Origin: Portulaca oleracea
Lineage: Eukaryota; Streptophyta; Magnoliopsida; Caryophyllales; Portulacaceae
DNA: 64,000 bases
Direction: 5' to 3'
Assembly (NCBI GenBank): GCA_029582165.1
Contig: CM055868.1
Coordinates: forward strand, 11,514,001 to 11,578,000
Program-made: the position numbers and the translations under genes
Notes under the pieces: generated by a model
Told to the model about the DNA's origin: nothing
Seen by the model: only the letters and a program-made list of their open reading frames with translations
Database searches by the model: none
Shown: in pieces, positions 49,649 through 61,159 of the stretch
Position numbering within the stretch: position 1 is the first letter of the stretch
Layout of the letters: the number at the start of each line of letters is the position of its first letter

Positions 49649-49870
49649 GTGACTCACATTGGTGATTGTCAGTGGATTTCGAGTCGGTGGTTGCCGGAAT
49701 TGGGGGCATGGTGGTTGCCGGGTTTCACAGTGTCGGCCGGCGTCGACTGTGGTGGCCGGAGTGGGCGGTGGCTGGGGCTGTGGTTGGCGTCGGTGAGAGA
49801 GAGTGAGAGCGAGAGCGAGAGCAGTGAGAATGTAAATAATTTCGAAACCTTCTGCCCGTTCTGCAATAAA
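49649..49870 (-). promoter_or_regulatory. GC-rich leader of the CACTA element
   Basis: This stretch is much richer in GC and CpG than its surroundings. On the minus strand it ends with a donor-like GTGAGTCACC (about 49648-49657), so it is probably the first untranslated exon. Confidence 0.45.
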
Positions 49871-49876
49871 AAGAGC

Positions 49877-50140
49877 TGGCGACCGATATGGTATCGGTCG
49901 CTAGCTCAGCGACCGATAGGAAGTCAACATCAATTAATATGAGCGTTGTCATATTTAATGAGCTCGGCGACCGATATCGCGGCGACCGATACCATATCGG
50001 TCGCTGAGCCAGCGACCGATAAGGCGGATCTTGCGACCGATACGGTATCGGTCGCTGATTAGTGACCGATACGGTACCGGTCGCTACATATCGATCGCCC
50101 GTGTCGATTAGAGTGACCGATACGTATCGGTCGCCATAGA
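49877..50140. repeat. CACTA right subterminal repeats
   Basis: About ten GCGACCGATA/TATCGGTCGC motifs in both orientations mirror the left end. Confidence 0.85.
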
Positions 50141-50160
50141 CGTTTCATGTTGTAGTGACT

Positions 50161-51060
50161 ACTGGTGCATATGTATCAAAGTAGTCAATACCGTACTTTT
50201 TAGTAAAGCCCCTTACAACCAAACGAGCTTTATATCTCTCAACCGCACCATCTACTCTCTTTTCCTTTTAAAGACCATTATTTAAAGGTTATTGTTTTAC
50301 TACCCGAAGGAAGATCAACCAATATCAAAACATTGTTTACCCTAATAAAATCAATCTCATATTGTACCGCTTCCTTCCACAAAGGAGCATCATCAAGAGA
50401 TTGCATGACTTATTTAAAAGTTTTTGGATTTTATCTATGTTGTACATAAATAGGGTCTCACTTTTAACCGAGTCCCTCGTACCTTCTACTAAATATACAT
50501 AGAAGTCCGAACTGAAATTCTTAGGTTTCCTTGCTCTTTTATTCCTTCTTAATTCAAATCTTTCATCTTCTTCGTCGTGAATAACATCATGATTCAAAAG
50601 ATCATCTTGTATAGATGAACCTTCATGATTACATCACAAGGCTCAACTTGAGGAACAACATCTTGAATTATATCCTTAGGCCTAGGAATTGAAGAGAACC
50701 TAATCTTATAAAAAAATTGTATCTATTTATTCCATAACGGTATTTACCGATATGTACTCGTTTGGCTCAGCCACCAAAAATCTATAAGCTTTGCTATCTT
50801 GAGCATAGCCTATAAAAATGCACTCAATTACTCTTTCACCTAATTTCATTTTCTTAGGTTTTGGGACCATTACAATGGTCCTACAACCCCAAATCTTAAA
50901 ATACTTTAGATTTGGTTTTCATTTGTTCCATCACTCATATGATGTACTAGAATTCCCTTTTTATTGGAACTCTATTTAAAATATAACATGTCCTTAAAAT
51001 GACTTCATCCCAATCTAATACTCAAATCGGAGTTAGACAACATAGAATTCACAATTTCTT
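50161..51060 (-). pseudogene. Copia fragment, integrase end to reverse transcriptase start
   Basis: The minus strand gives VPKPKKMKLGERVIECIFIGYAQDS-type integrase C-terminal sequence near 50790-50890. A linker with RRNKRARKPKNFSSDFYVYL follows, then the reverse-transcriptase start, ending KARLVVRGF and FDTYAPV at the CACTA edge. It is the same copia family as element 2. Frameshifts and stops are present. The upstream part is lost at about 51060. Confidence 0.85.
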
Positions 51061-51470
<410 letters not shown>

Positions 51471-51566
51471 AGAGAGTTATAAATAGGGATAGCAATGGGC
51501 CTTGGACCCTGCCCAGATTTGTGGACCCAGATCTATTTTTAAAGATATGGGTCCACAAATTTGTGA

Positions 51567-51607
51567 TACAATTTGTGATAGTAGGGATTATTAGAATCCA
51601 ATATCCC
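51567..51607. repeat. Single outer arm of the 39973 foldback family
   Basis: The stretch from TACAATTTGTGATAGTAGGG to the closing ATATCCC matches the right arm at 40471-40511 and sits beside a TA run. Confidence 0.7.
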
Positions 51608-52173
51608 TATATATATATATAATAAGTAAAAAGAAATTCTCTTTTTGTTAACAATTAAGATGGAAACCCTAGTTTTTATTAACACTTAAGATGCATTTGG
51701 TTTTTCTACCTAAGTTATTATTTGTTACTAGAAAATACCCGCGCGTTGCGCCGTGGTCAGTTAAAAATGAATAAGAGTTGCTTGATATGATTTGCACTAT
51801 GGCAAAAACAACGTGAAATATTGGTTGTCAATTTGGAATATTTTCAACCGTAAACGCCATAGTGCAAATTATTTATCTCCAAAACACTATTTTATATCAC
51901 TGTGATGTATTATATCAAGCAAATCATAATAAGAATGTTAATTGTCCACCAATAAACTGAAGTTTTACCAATACCAAATTCTGATTCCAGAAAACTGACA
52001 TGACATCGATACCACATGCTTAGTAATCAAAATATGATGCAAGTTCATTGGTACTAAGCACATTGACAGGTTCTAGGTATAAGCCGGACCTATTGGACAG
52101 GTTCCAGGTTCAACACATTCCAGGTTCTAGATTCAAACCTACCGAATGACGTATAATTAAGCAATGGGGGATG

Positions 52174-52728
52174 AAAGTGTACGTATGCATAACGTAAATA
52201 CTCACTCCGTCCAAAAATAACTGACTTCCGCCTACACGGATGAGATTCAGACCCTGTTCTTTAATCGGGTTAAATCTAACTAACCTAATCTAATCTAACC
52301 TAACTTAACATAACTTAACCTAACTTAACTTATCATTGCCTAACGTAACTTAACCTAACCCAAAAACTGCCAAACCAAATAACACTTTTTAATAAAAAAG
52401 AAATTCAAATAATATTATTTTAATCCACTTTTTCAATACCTGTAACTTTTTCATTTCTTTTCCCCAAAATATTTAAATTTTATTAATAAAATATTTCCAC
52501 CCAACAACTAACTTAACTCAAACATATCATATTCTTTCTTATCCAATCATATATCCTAACTTAACTAAACTAACTTGAACCTAACTCAATTAGAGTGTCA
52601 TTTGTAATTTTTAATATAGCCAAGACATTCTAGATTTCTTGTAATTAAAAAAAAGGTGGAAAATAGGTGCACAAAGTGTATGCATAACGTAAATACTCCA
52701 TCCATCCAAAAATAATTGACTTCCATGC
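52174..52728. repeat. Pair of 55-bp direct repeats around an insert
   Basis: Copies at 52174-52231 and 52673-52728 share GCATAACGTAAATACTC and CCAAAAATAA(C/T)TGACTTCC. Between them lies DNA with repeated TAACCTAA-like units (52270-52370). Confidence 0.65.
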
Positions 52729-52918
52729 TTTTGAAGGTCCATCTTTACTCAATAATTTATCACAAAATATTTTATTTGTTAAAAAATTCTAATTTTATAC
52801 TTTTTTAAAACTAATTTTTATTATGAATCTAGTGATATTAATTTGATGTCATGAATCATTATATATATTAAAAAATTATAGTGAAAGTTTTTTACGACGA
52901 AAAATAATCAAAGGGAGG
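52696..52918. mobile_element. Stowaway-type MITE
   Basis: It begins CTCCATCCATCCAAAAATAA after TA and ends near AAGGGAGG. Confidence 0.55.
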
Positions 52919-52948
52919 TCATACTGTACGTGATTATTATGTGAATTA

Positions 52949-53183
52949 CTACCTCTATTTTTATTTATCTGTGACCTAGGAAGTTGTGTTAAAAATTTTG
53001 ACCGTTAATAGCTTAATTTCTATAATGATTCATCTTACAAAATTGATGTCATTAGATCCGTCATGAAAAATACTATTTAAAAAGTATAATATTATATTTT
53101 TTTATAAAAATTTTATATCAAAAATTATTGATAAAAGATTGACATTGAAAACTGTAAATGACGGATAAAAAAAATGGAGGGAG
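52949..53183. mobile_element. Stowaway-type MITE
   Basis: It begins CTACCTCTATTTTTATTTAT and ends AAAAATGGAGGGAG, with TA on both sides (52947-52948 and 53184-53185). Confidence 0.75.
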
Positions 53184-53655
53184 TACGTACTGTCACTATA
53201 ACCTTGTAAATATATGTCACACATGTGTAATAATGTGAATTACATATTTTAATTACCAATGAAATCAATGGATAAAAGAGTATTCCATTAAAAAATGGAT
53301 TTACAAAAAAAAAAAAGATGGATGAATGAATGAATGAGTGAATATGATGGTTGAAGGAAGGGATAGAAGTTTTGGGATGATGTACCTGGCTTTGGAAAAA
53401 AAAATTATCAAACATAAATCTAACGGTTTAGATTAATCTGTGACAAAATGTAATCAACGGCTATAATTGATTTGACTTCCTAAAATTACTCTCATGAGAG
53501 TCAATCCCACATTGCTTTAATATATAGTATAGATTGTACGATAAATTTGTGTTTGTTATGCTGTAATTTGAGATTGTATAACTACTTTGGATTATTTTTG
53601 AGATTGTAAGTTTGACATTTGTAGATTTTCAGCAACAATTTTGCGGGTTTGCTAA

Positions 53656-55497
53656 TTTTTTTTAAAATCCAGGCAAAAGAGGGATACAAAGGAACTTAGG
53701 AGACCCTTATCGCAAGGCATCTTCCTAAGTTATCATGAAACAAAATAAAAGAAAAAGCAGAATAATGGCTAACACTCCAAACGACCCTATTGTGGATGGA
53801 GTCCCCCTTATTCGCTAACAAATCTGGTGCTATGTTGGCTTCTCTAAACACATGATTTATCGAGTAAACCTCACAGAGATGAAGGTAGTTCATGATAAAG
53901 CACCCTTGGATTGCTCGAACAAGAACAAGGTTATCACTTTCAACCTGAACTTTCTTGAACCCAGCTTGAATAGCTTGCTCCATCCCATTCTTGATTGCTA
54001 AAGCCTCTGCAAGAAGGATAGGTTCCAAGTGTAGTTTGAGGGAACTTGCATGAAGAAGTCTACCGAGATGGTCTCTAATAACAAAGTCGCTTGTTGTGCC
54101 TTGCCCATTGACGAACCCATCACAGTTAAGTTTGACCCATCCAGGATTCGGGCGATCCCAACCAATAAACTTTGTATGGCACTCCCTCCTAGGAGTCTGG
54201 CGATAGTTAGGAGAGGCTGACAGACACGTGAGGAATGATCTTCTAGCTTGCCACTCCGCAAAGTTCTTCTTTGCTTTGATGGTTACTCGGACATGATTGA
54301 AAACGGAGTTGTTGAAATGGTAGTCGTTCCGTTCCTTCCAGATGCTCCAAAGTAGATAGGTAGCTCTCTTGAGCTCACTAGGAGAAAGCGTGGCTCGGAG
54401 AGATAGAAGGATGTCCTTGCCACTAGAATCAAGTTACAAATATATCCATAGAGGAGTTTATCCATTTATGGTCTTTAGCAGTTTTCCGAACTTTTGGCAG
54501 AAGCGGCACTGATGGATCAAGTGTTGATCTGTTTCAATTTGGTTCAAACAAGTAACGCAAGTAGGGTCAATGTTGACACCTCGTCGAACTAAATTACCTT
54601 TGAGAGGCATACTAGCATAGAAAATTTGCCAGAGAAAGACTTTCAGCTTTGGTTGAACGTCAAGTTTCCAAATTCCAATTACCTTTCCAATTTTCTCGAA
54701 CCAAAAAAATACTATCACTTGTGAGACCCCAACAACTCTCATCCTCTTGAATGGACGAAGGAATTGGGGTGGAAAGCACCACATTAGCAATATCCAGGGG
54801 CAGAATGTCCATAACTTTAGGGATATCCCATTGTTTATCAACGATGAAATCACTTACTAAAAGTGTATCATCAAAATCGGAAAAATCAACAGGACAAAGG
54901 TTGATTAGGGGTTCTTGGTGGCACCAACTATCCAACCTGAAATTAACTTTGATGTCATCTCCGATTTTCCAGTGAATGCCCAGTTTGTAAAAACTATAGG
55001 CTTTGTGCAAGTTCTTCCAAACCTAAGAATCTGAAGGTTTGGGTCGTCTGCAAAACGGATTGTTATCTTTCACATACTTCAGTCTAACATGTTCTGCCCA
55101 TAAGCTATTAGTATCATGAAAAATTTTCCAAATCAACTTGCATTGAAAAAGCTAAATTCACCGCATAAGTCTTCATGAGCCCCTGGCCCCCTTGGTCTTT
55201 CGGTCTACAGATTTTTTTTCCCAAGAAACCATAGGCATACCATTCCCCGAATTCTTCCAGGAAAAATTTCTATTAATCCCATCGATTTGATTGGAAATCT
55301 TTTTTGGCATAAGAAAACTGTGCAGGCAATGATTCTAAGTTTGTTTGAATGAGGATAGTTCTTCCTGCTTTAGAGACAGAGTTCGCTTTCCAATTAGAGA
55401 GTTTTTTTATTAGCTTTGTCAATGACCGGTGAGAACAACTCGATTTTCTTATGGCCACTCACTGAAGGGCATCCAAGATACTTGCCTAAAGATTGCT
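53656..55497 (-). pseudogene. L1-type LINE, 3' part
   Basis: This minus-strand continuation of the L1 follows the solo LTR. Near 55430-55500 is the post-reverse-transcriptase segment with KYLGCPSV. Near 54590-54650 is a zf-RVT region, KVFLWQIFYASMPLKGNL then CVTCLNQIETDQHLIHQC. At 53740-54010 is a plant RVT_3 RNase H with LLAEALAIKNGMEQA, VQVESDNLVLVRAI and HVFREANIAPDLLA. A T8 at 53656-53663 (A8 on the sense strand) marks the probable 3' end. Several frameshifts separate these blocks. The order EN-RT-zf-RVT-RNase H is typical of plant L1 elements. Confidence 0.85.
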
Positions 55498-55891
55498 TGT
55501 AAAACCCCGAAAAATCCAAAGATGTTGACTGTGACGTCGTTAATAAATTAGGTTTGACTTCGTTATTTATTATTATTCGTTTGTGTTTATTTTTGCTAAC
55601 ACTTGACCTCGTAGGATCGTGAGAGACTAACAAGGGTATATCAGTAATTTCATGGGTTTAGTATTATTAGTTTTACTCTTTTTATTATTGGTATTACTAT
55701 TAATATTATTGAGTTATGTGATTAATTACGTGAATATTATTTGCTATGTGATTCTATTAATATTAGTATTATTATTATTATTACTATTATTAGTATTATT
55801 AGTTGTTTTTAGAAAAACCAGATTTTAATTGTTTTAGTGTTGGGTTGGGTTAGGATTAAGAGTAGATTAGTTGGGCCTAAATTGTTAGATG

Positions 55892-55898
55892 ATATAAA
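55892..55898 (+). promoter_or_regulatory. TATA box of the 3.4-kb LTR
   Basis: ATATAAA precedes a CT-rich leader by about 10 bases. Confidence 0.6.
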
Positions 55899-58235
55899 AC
55901 CCCTCCCTCTCTCCCTCAAACCCTAATCTCTTCAAACCCTAACCCTAGCCATCTCTCTCCCTCTCCCATCTCTCTCTCCCCGTCCTCTCGCGCCACTTGC
56001 CACCACTGCATTTCCACCACGCACGACCGCCGCGCGAACCACCGGTAACCACTCCTCTTCCTTTCTCTTTCTCTTCCTCAATCCTCTCTTTCTCACTCCT
56101 CCGCTCGATTCCGCCGCAAGCAGCCACCAGACGCGCCCACCACCGACGCATCGCATCGTCACGCCGATGCCGCCGTGACAACCACCGCAGCCACCCTCTC
56201 GCCGCTGCCGCCCGTAACGCGAGGAAGGAGAAGGCCGACTCGTACCACTGTTGCCGAACAACCACCCGCGACGGTTCACCCCCAGTCCCCGACGTTGACG
56301 TTTTCCGACCCCCGTGCGCCGCTGACGCCGCCCCCGACCGGCCGCCCAATCGCCGGAACCCGTGCCCTAACCCTAACGTAAACCCTAATTGTTTTTAACA
56401 ATTTCTTTTATTTTATTTTCTCTATATTATTTTTATGATATTATTATTATTATTGTTAATTCTCTTTCTTTTTTAAAACTTGTAATTTGGGTAATTAAGG
56501 GTGTAATTTTATTAAGTTGTTTTTGTAATTACTTGTTCTTGTGTTGTATTTTTTTTTTTTTTTGTGTAATTGCTTAAATTATTTTATGTAATCTTTATGT
56601 TCTAAATTGATGTATTAGGGTTGTAATAGTTGTAGTAAGATTATTAATGTTCAATTGTTTGGTATATTTTGTTTTCATGTGAAATCATGTTAGGGTTTTA
56701 GATAACGCTATTAATGTATGCACGAATTCGTAAAGTTTAATTACCTAGTTTAATTCTTGAATTATTAGTTAAGTTTTCACATATTCTTTAATTCAATCAT
56801 GTTTAAATCTTGTTAAATAAGTTAGGTTGTTTGGATTACTAAAGTTCGATTCTTGTTTACTAATTTATATTCTTGATTGAATCTTGTAAAAGAGATTAGT
56901 AGTAAATATTATATGTACTTTAATTTTATTCACATGTTCTTTAAGACCTTTCTTGATTCTTGATTAAGAAATTCGTACTTTATAATTATTCATGTTGTAA
57001 TTAAAGGGTCTTGAAGTAGTATGTTTTAGATTTCATGTGTATGATAATGTTGTTAATGTTTCATGTGTTATATTTTGGTATTAGTGATAGCGAATTTGAT
57101 GTTTGGACTTTAGATGGTTTAAACTAATTACATTGGACCCTCACTACTGTTTTAGGCCCAAATTAGAACCCCGGGACCCAATGGTGAAAGTTAGAATCGA
57201 ATTTATAATTTTAAATAAGAACCGGGATCGGGACAGTTTCGTTAGTGTCTAAAGATCGGGTCACCACGGTTAGTGTAGTTGTCTTTTGATCGAACCCTTT
57301 GGACTGGAGCTTCCCTTAGATGTTAGCTTTAATAGGAATTGTACGGACCGGACTTTGGAATTTTATAATTCGAGTTATACACCGATTACCAGACCTAGGT
57401 CAGATCTGGACAGCTTGGGAAGATGATGGTTTTTGAGGACCTTAAAGCGTGTGTTGGGTCTTGAGTTCAACTTAAGAGTTTTAGTAGACATCCCGAGGTT
57501 TCCGAAAAGTCCAAAATCAGACCCATAGGATGTCGGGAAGTCAAGTTACGACCCTTTTTATGTGGATGCTATAATCTGTTTTGTTAATGTTTGTTATTAA
57601 TAAAAGTGTTGTTGTGTGAAAGTGATGTTTTGAGCTGGTTATGTGATTATTTGGAATGTATTAAATGTTTTAAAGTGTAAATTCATTATTGATAGGAACC
57701 TATAGGGTCCTAGGGGAGGGTTAGTTAGAAGTTAGTTAATACTAACTTCGAAGTGCGCGTTTTGATTAGAATAATTATTCTATTTTAGGCCCGAGCTAAT
57801 TCGCGTCGTTAATGAGCTCAAGTGTGTTCGTTTTTGCTGTGAAGTGAAGTTAACCAGGTAATGTCTATTCTCTATTCCCCCTGGGATGCCCTTTAAATGT
57901 GTTTAAATGTTTTCTAATCTGTTTTGACAATTGCATCCCGAAAGGGGACTTTATGTTGAATGTGGCCATCTATTTTTGATATTTGTTTGTGATACTTTGA
58001 TTTATTGAGTTGAGAAATTGAGATGGTCTTTTATTAGTGGTTTTCTTAACGGTTTTGTTATTTTGGATTGGGTTTGACTTGAGAGTTGTGAGTTGAGTTT
58101 TTGCATAAGATATTAATAATTCAAAGTGAAACAATAAGCGGGTTTCGGGGCATAACTCGTTGTTCAGGATTTGGAATCCTGCCGGGTTATAGACCAGGAG
58201 ATCAGGGCTTCTTCCCTGATATAGGATAGTTGATT

Positions 58236-58409
58236 TCTTTGATGCCTGTGGTAGGCGAACTCTTTCAATGCCTGTGGTAGGCGAACTTTGATGCCTGTGG
58301 TAGGCGAACTATGATGCCTGTGGTAGGCGAACTCTTTGATGCCTGTGGTAGGCGAACTGTTGATGCCTGTGGTAGGCGAATATATTTTTGATGCCTGTGG
58401 TAGGCGATG
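58236..58409. repeat. Minisatellite in the 3.4-kb LTR
   Basis: Seven copies of ATGCCTGTGGTAGGCGA are spaced by 5-14 variable bases. Confidence 0.9.
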
Positions 58410-58911
58410 TTACTCTAAGGGATGTGGTATCCCGCCCGCATAATAAAATATGAATTGGTTGGGTTGAGGAAAACAGTTGTAAGGGTTAAAGGTTTGTGAA
58501 ATGGTTTGACTTGTTCCCTCTCCCTCAAATGAATTGAAATGAACTTAACTTGTTTTTAACGTTAGGGGTAGACATTATTGAGATTTCCCCCTCATTTTTG
58601 AAATGTTTTGTTTTCAGGTGATGATCAATATGCTGGGGACGGGAATTAGAAGTGAGGACGACATGTCTAGGAGTCGTTAATTTTGTTATGCTTCTTTTTG
58701 AAAGACTTGAAGTTAGTTGAGGTTTATTTCTAAGTATGAGTTTGTTAGTTGGTTGCCGTTGACAGACAGTCATTGTTTTTCCTTCTTGCCTTGTGTTCCT
58801 TCGGGGATACGGCAGTGACGCCCAATGAGAGTTTAAGTCTTCCGCTAAAATTTGTCTGTTAACGTTAGTTTGACTTTGACTTTTCGATAATTGAATTTCC
58901 GAGGCGTTACA

Positions 58912-61159
58912 TTGCTTTACAGGGATGTTAAAAATACCTTGTGTGATATCTTTTTTTCTACTCGTGGTTTTTACTGAAAAAATCAACGCTGATTTACGAA
59001 AATTAACTAGCGCGCTGCCCTGACAAGAGTTTTCTTAAGCAATTTACAAGCACCTTCTTTTCCCTTACAAAACAACATCCTATCGTCAGTGAAAAAGAGA
59101 CAAGGTATCGTTGAAGCCTCTTTGCAAATTTTAACACTAATACCATTCTTTTTAACTTTACTCAGATTATGGAGCTGTCTAGAGAGAACTTCTAGACACA
59201 GAAGAAACAAATAAGGAGACAACGGATCGCCTTGTCTGAGACCTCTAGTGGGCTTAATCATGCCACAAGGTTGGTCATTAACCAAGACTGAATAAGTGAC
59301 TGTAGAAATACATTCTGATACCCATTTGATCCATTTATGGGGAAAACCCATAAGTTTAAGGACATCCAAAAGAAACTGCCATTCAAGTTTTAGAGCTACC
59401 CAATGGGTTTTGTTGCTGCTGGTGTTGAACTTATGCATAATCTCGTGAGCCATGAGAACATTATCATGGATATTCCTGTTAGGAACAAAAGCGCTCTGAG
59501 TTCGACTAATTAAAGAATCAAGAAGGGGCCTAAGTCTGTTAACCATGATTTTTGCTATAATTTTGTAAACAACATTGCACAAACTGATCGGCCTAAATTG
59601 ATTAGGCAGGGATGGATCATCCACTTTGGGAGTAAGAGCGATGAAGGTATGGTTAACTTCTTTCAAAAATTTTCCATTAAAGGAAAATTCGCTTATGGAG
59701 GAACATAACTCATCAGCAATTAGATTCCAATAGGTTTGGAAGAAAACAACACCAAACTCATCAGGACCTGGAGCTTTAGCAGAGTCCATCTGGAAAAGAG
59801 CTTCTCTGATCTCCTCTCTTCATACACTGGCAATAAGCGAGTTAGCTTATTCATGATTAAGCTTAGGAAGATTAACTCCTTCCCTGCAAGGTTCATTCCC
59901 TCTTGAATTAAATCTATTTCCAAACTCTTTAATGAACCGAGTTGGAATATCATTAATATTATCAATCCAGACCCCCGAGGAATCTTTAAGTCTGACTATT
60001 GTAGATCTTCTCTGAAGAAAGGTAGCTGGTTTATGAAAAAAGGAAGAGTTCCTTTCACCTTCCGTTAACCACTTTTTCCTTGCATATTTTGCCCAATACT
60101 TTTGGTTAAACAACAATAATTTTTCTCTTTGAGAAATTAATCTATTATACCACTGATTGAGACAAATACTATTAGCATCACTAATTTGTTTATCCTTAAC
60201 CATTTGCAATTTCTCCCCATTATGCTCCAATTTTTCATTGAAATTTCGAAAAAATGATCTGCTTCAACTTTTCAAATCAGTTTTTATCTGTTTTAACTTT
60301 TTTGAGACTCTAAACATAGTGGCCTTGAACATAACCGCTCCAACCCTTTCTCACAATATTATTCACTTGACTATAATTAGTTAAATGTTGATTAAATCAA
60401 AATTGTCTGCTCTTTTTATCTCTCGCATATGGATTTGTGTCAAGAAGAATATAACTATGATCAGAGCAAGAGAAAGGTCCCATGAGTAAGAGTGACCTTT
60501 GGGTACTGGTTACACCAGTCTTGCCTAGATAAAGGTCTGTCCAATCTTTCATAAATCAAGTGACCATGAATGACCTTTTTCCAAGTAAATATCCTACCAA
60601 CAGGTGGTATGTCTAAGGCATTGATTTCTTGGATAAAGTTAGACAAACGAGTTGTTCTTGATGCTTGGGTGACGACTCCACCTTTCTTTTCAAAAGGGTG
60701 AAGAAGCTCATTACAATCACTAATGATACACCACGGAAAATGGAATACTTGATTTAAGCGCTTAAAATGGTCCCAAAAACCCAATTTATCCCTTTCTTGA
60801 GCTGGGGCGTAAATTCCCGAAACTATTGATTCATAGTCCAATTTTTTGTCATTAACATAAACATGAATTTCTCTTGAATCCTTTTACAAAATATGTACAT
60901 CCACATTTGTAGAGTTCCAAAGGATCCATATTCCTCTGGAATGATTAACAGTAGGTATCCAATCTGAATGGTCGCATTTTAATTTCTTCAATATTCTATT
61001 TGCATTACTAGGATTGACAAGAGCTTCACTAAGGAAAGTGATATCTGGTCTTACATTATTGACAAGAAAGTTAATCTCGGCGATTTTACTATTACTCTTA
61101 GCTCCTTGAATATTCCAGTATAAGATCTTCATAACAAAATTATTTGGGTTAGGCACCAA
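58912..61159 (-). pseudogene. L1-type LINE, endonuclease and reverse transcriptase
   Basis: ORF2 begins near 61132 with MKILYWNIQGA, the apurinic-endonuclease start, and continues to 60884. The next block (60461-60841) includes GIYAPAQERDKLGFWD, RIFTWKK and RLDRPL. The linker covers 59847-60230. The reverse transcriptase (59007-59789) has SAKAPGPDEF, PISLCNVVYKIIAKIMVNRL, QSAFVPNRNI and LRQGDPLSPYLF. Two defects are visible besides frameshifts: the catalytic motif A segment is missing (the sequence passes from VALKL straight to EWQFLL), and the motif C position reads FTDD. The element was then split by the 3.4-kb LTR. Confidence 0.88.

Larger units (their letters stand above)
39471..50157 (-). 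mobile_element. CACTA (En/Spm) transposon with both ends
   Basis: This 10,687-bp element has terminal CACTACAACA and TGTTGTAGTG. The exact 3-bp duplication ACT lies at 39468-39470 and 50158-50160. Both ends carry subterminal GCGACCGATA/TATCGGTCGC repeats. Both genes read leftwards: a TNP2-type transposase (43246-46900) and a TNPA-like gene (40773-43010). Without it the copia reverse transcriptase is continuous in frame. It contains a nested foldback element, two long hairpins, a minisatellite and AT-rich tandem repeats. The TNP2 gene has a frameshift and stops, so it needs help in trans to move. Confidence 0.92.
51733..53535. mobile_element. Possible Helitron-like element, ends uncertain
   Basis: The phrase ACTAGAAAATACCCGCGCGTTGCGCC resembles 5' ends of plant Helitrons. 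A candidate right end with TTTAATATATAGTATAGATT is near 53520. No Rep/helicase coding was seen. The interval includes two Stowaway MITEs. Confidence 0.3.
55498..58911 (+). mobile_element. 3.4-kb solo LTR nested in the L1, Del/Tekay-like
   Basis: An exact TTGCT flanks it (55493-55497 and 58912-58916). It runs TGTAAAACCCCG to GAGGCGTTACA. A TATA box (ATATAAA, about 55892-55898) is followed by CT-rich and GC-rich leader with repeated CCCTAACCCTAA, giving plus orientation. It has no coding for gag or pol. It shares layout with 28789-33313: the leader, an ACCAGGT/ACCTGGT motif near 57853, then a minisatellite. The ends and length suit a Del/Tekay chromovirus LTR, by inference. Confidence 0.75.

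Noticed and set aside
55997..56398. 133-codon Pro/Arg-rich frame in the 3.4-kb LTR
   Set aside because: It lies in a GC-rich leader, has a biased simple composition and no domain; the related LTR does not keep the frame.
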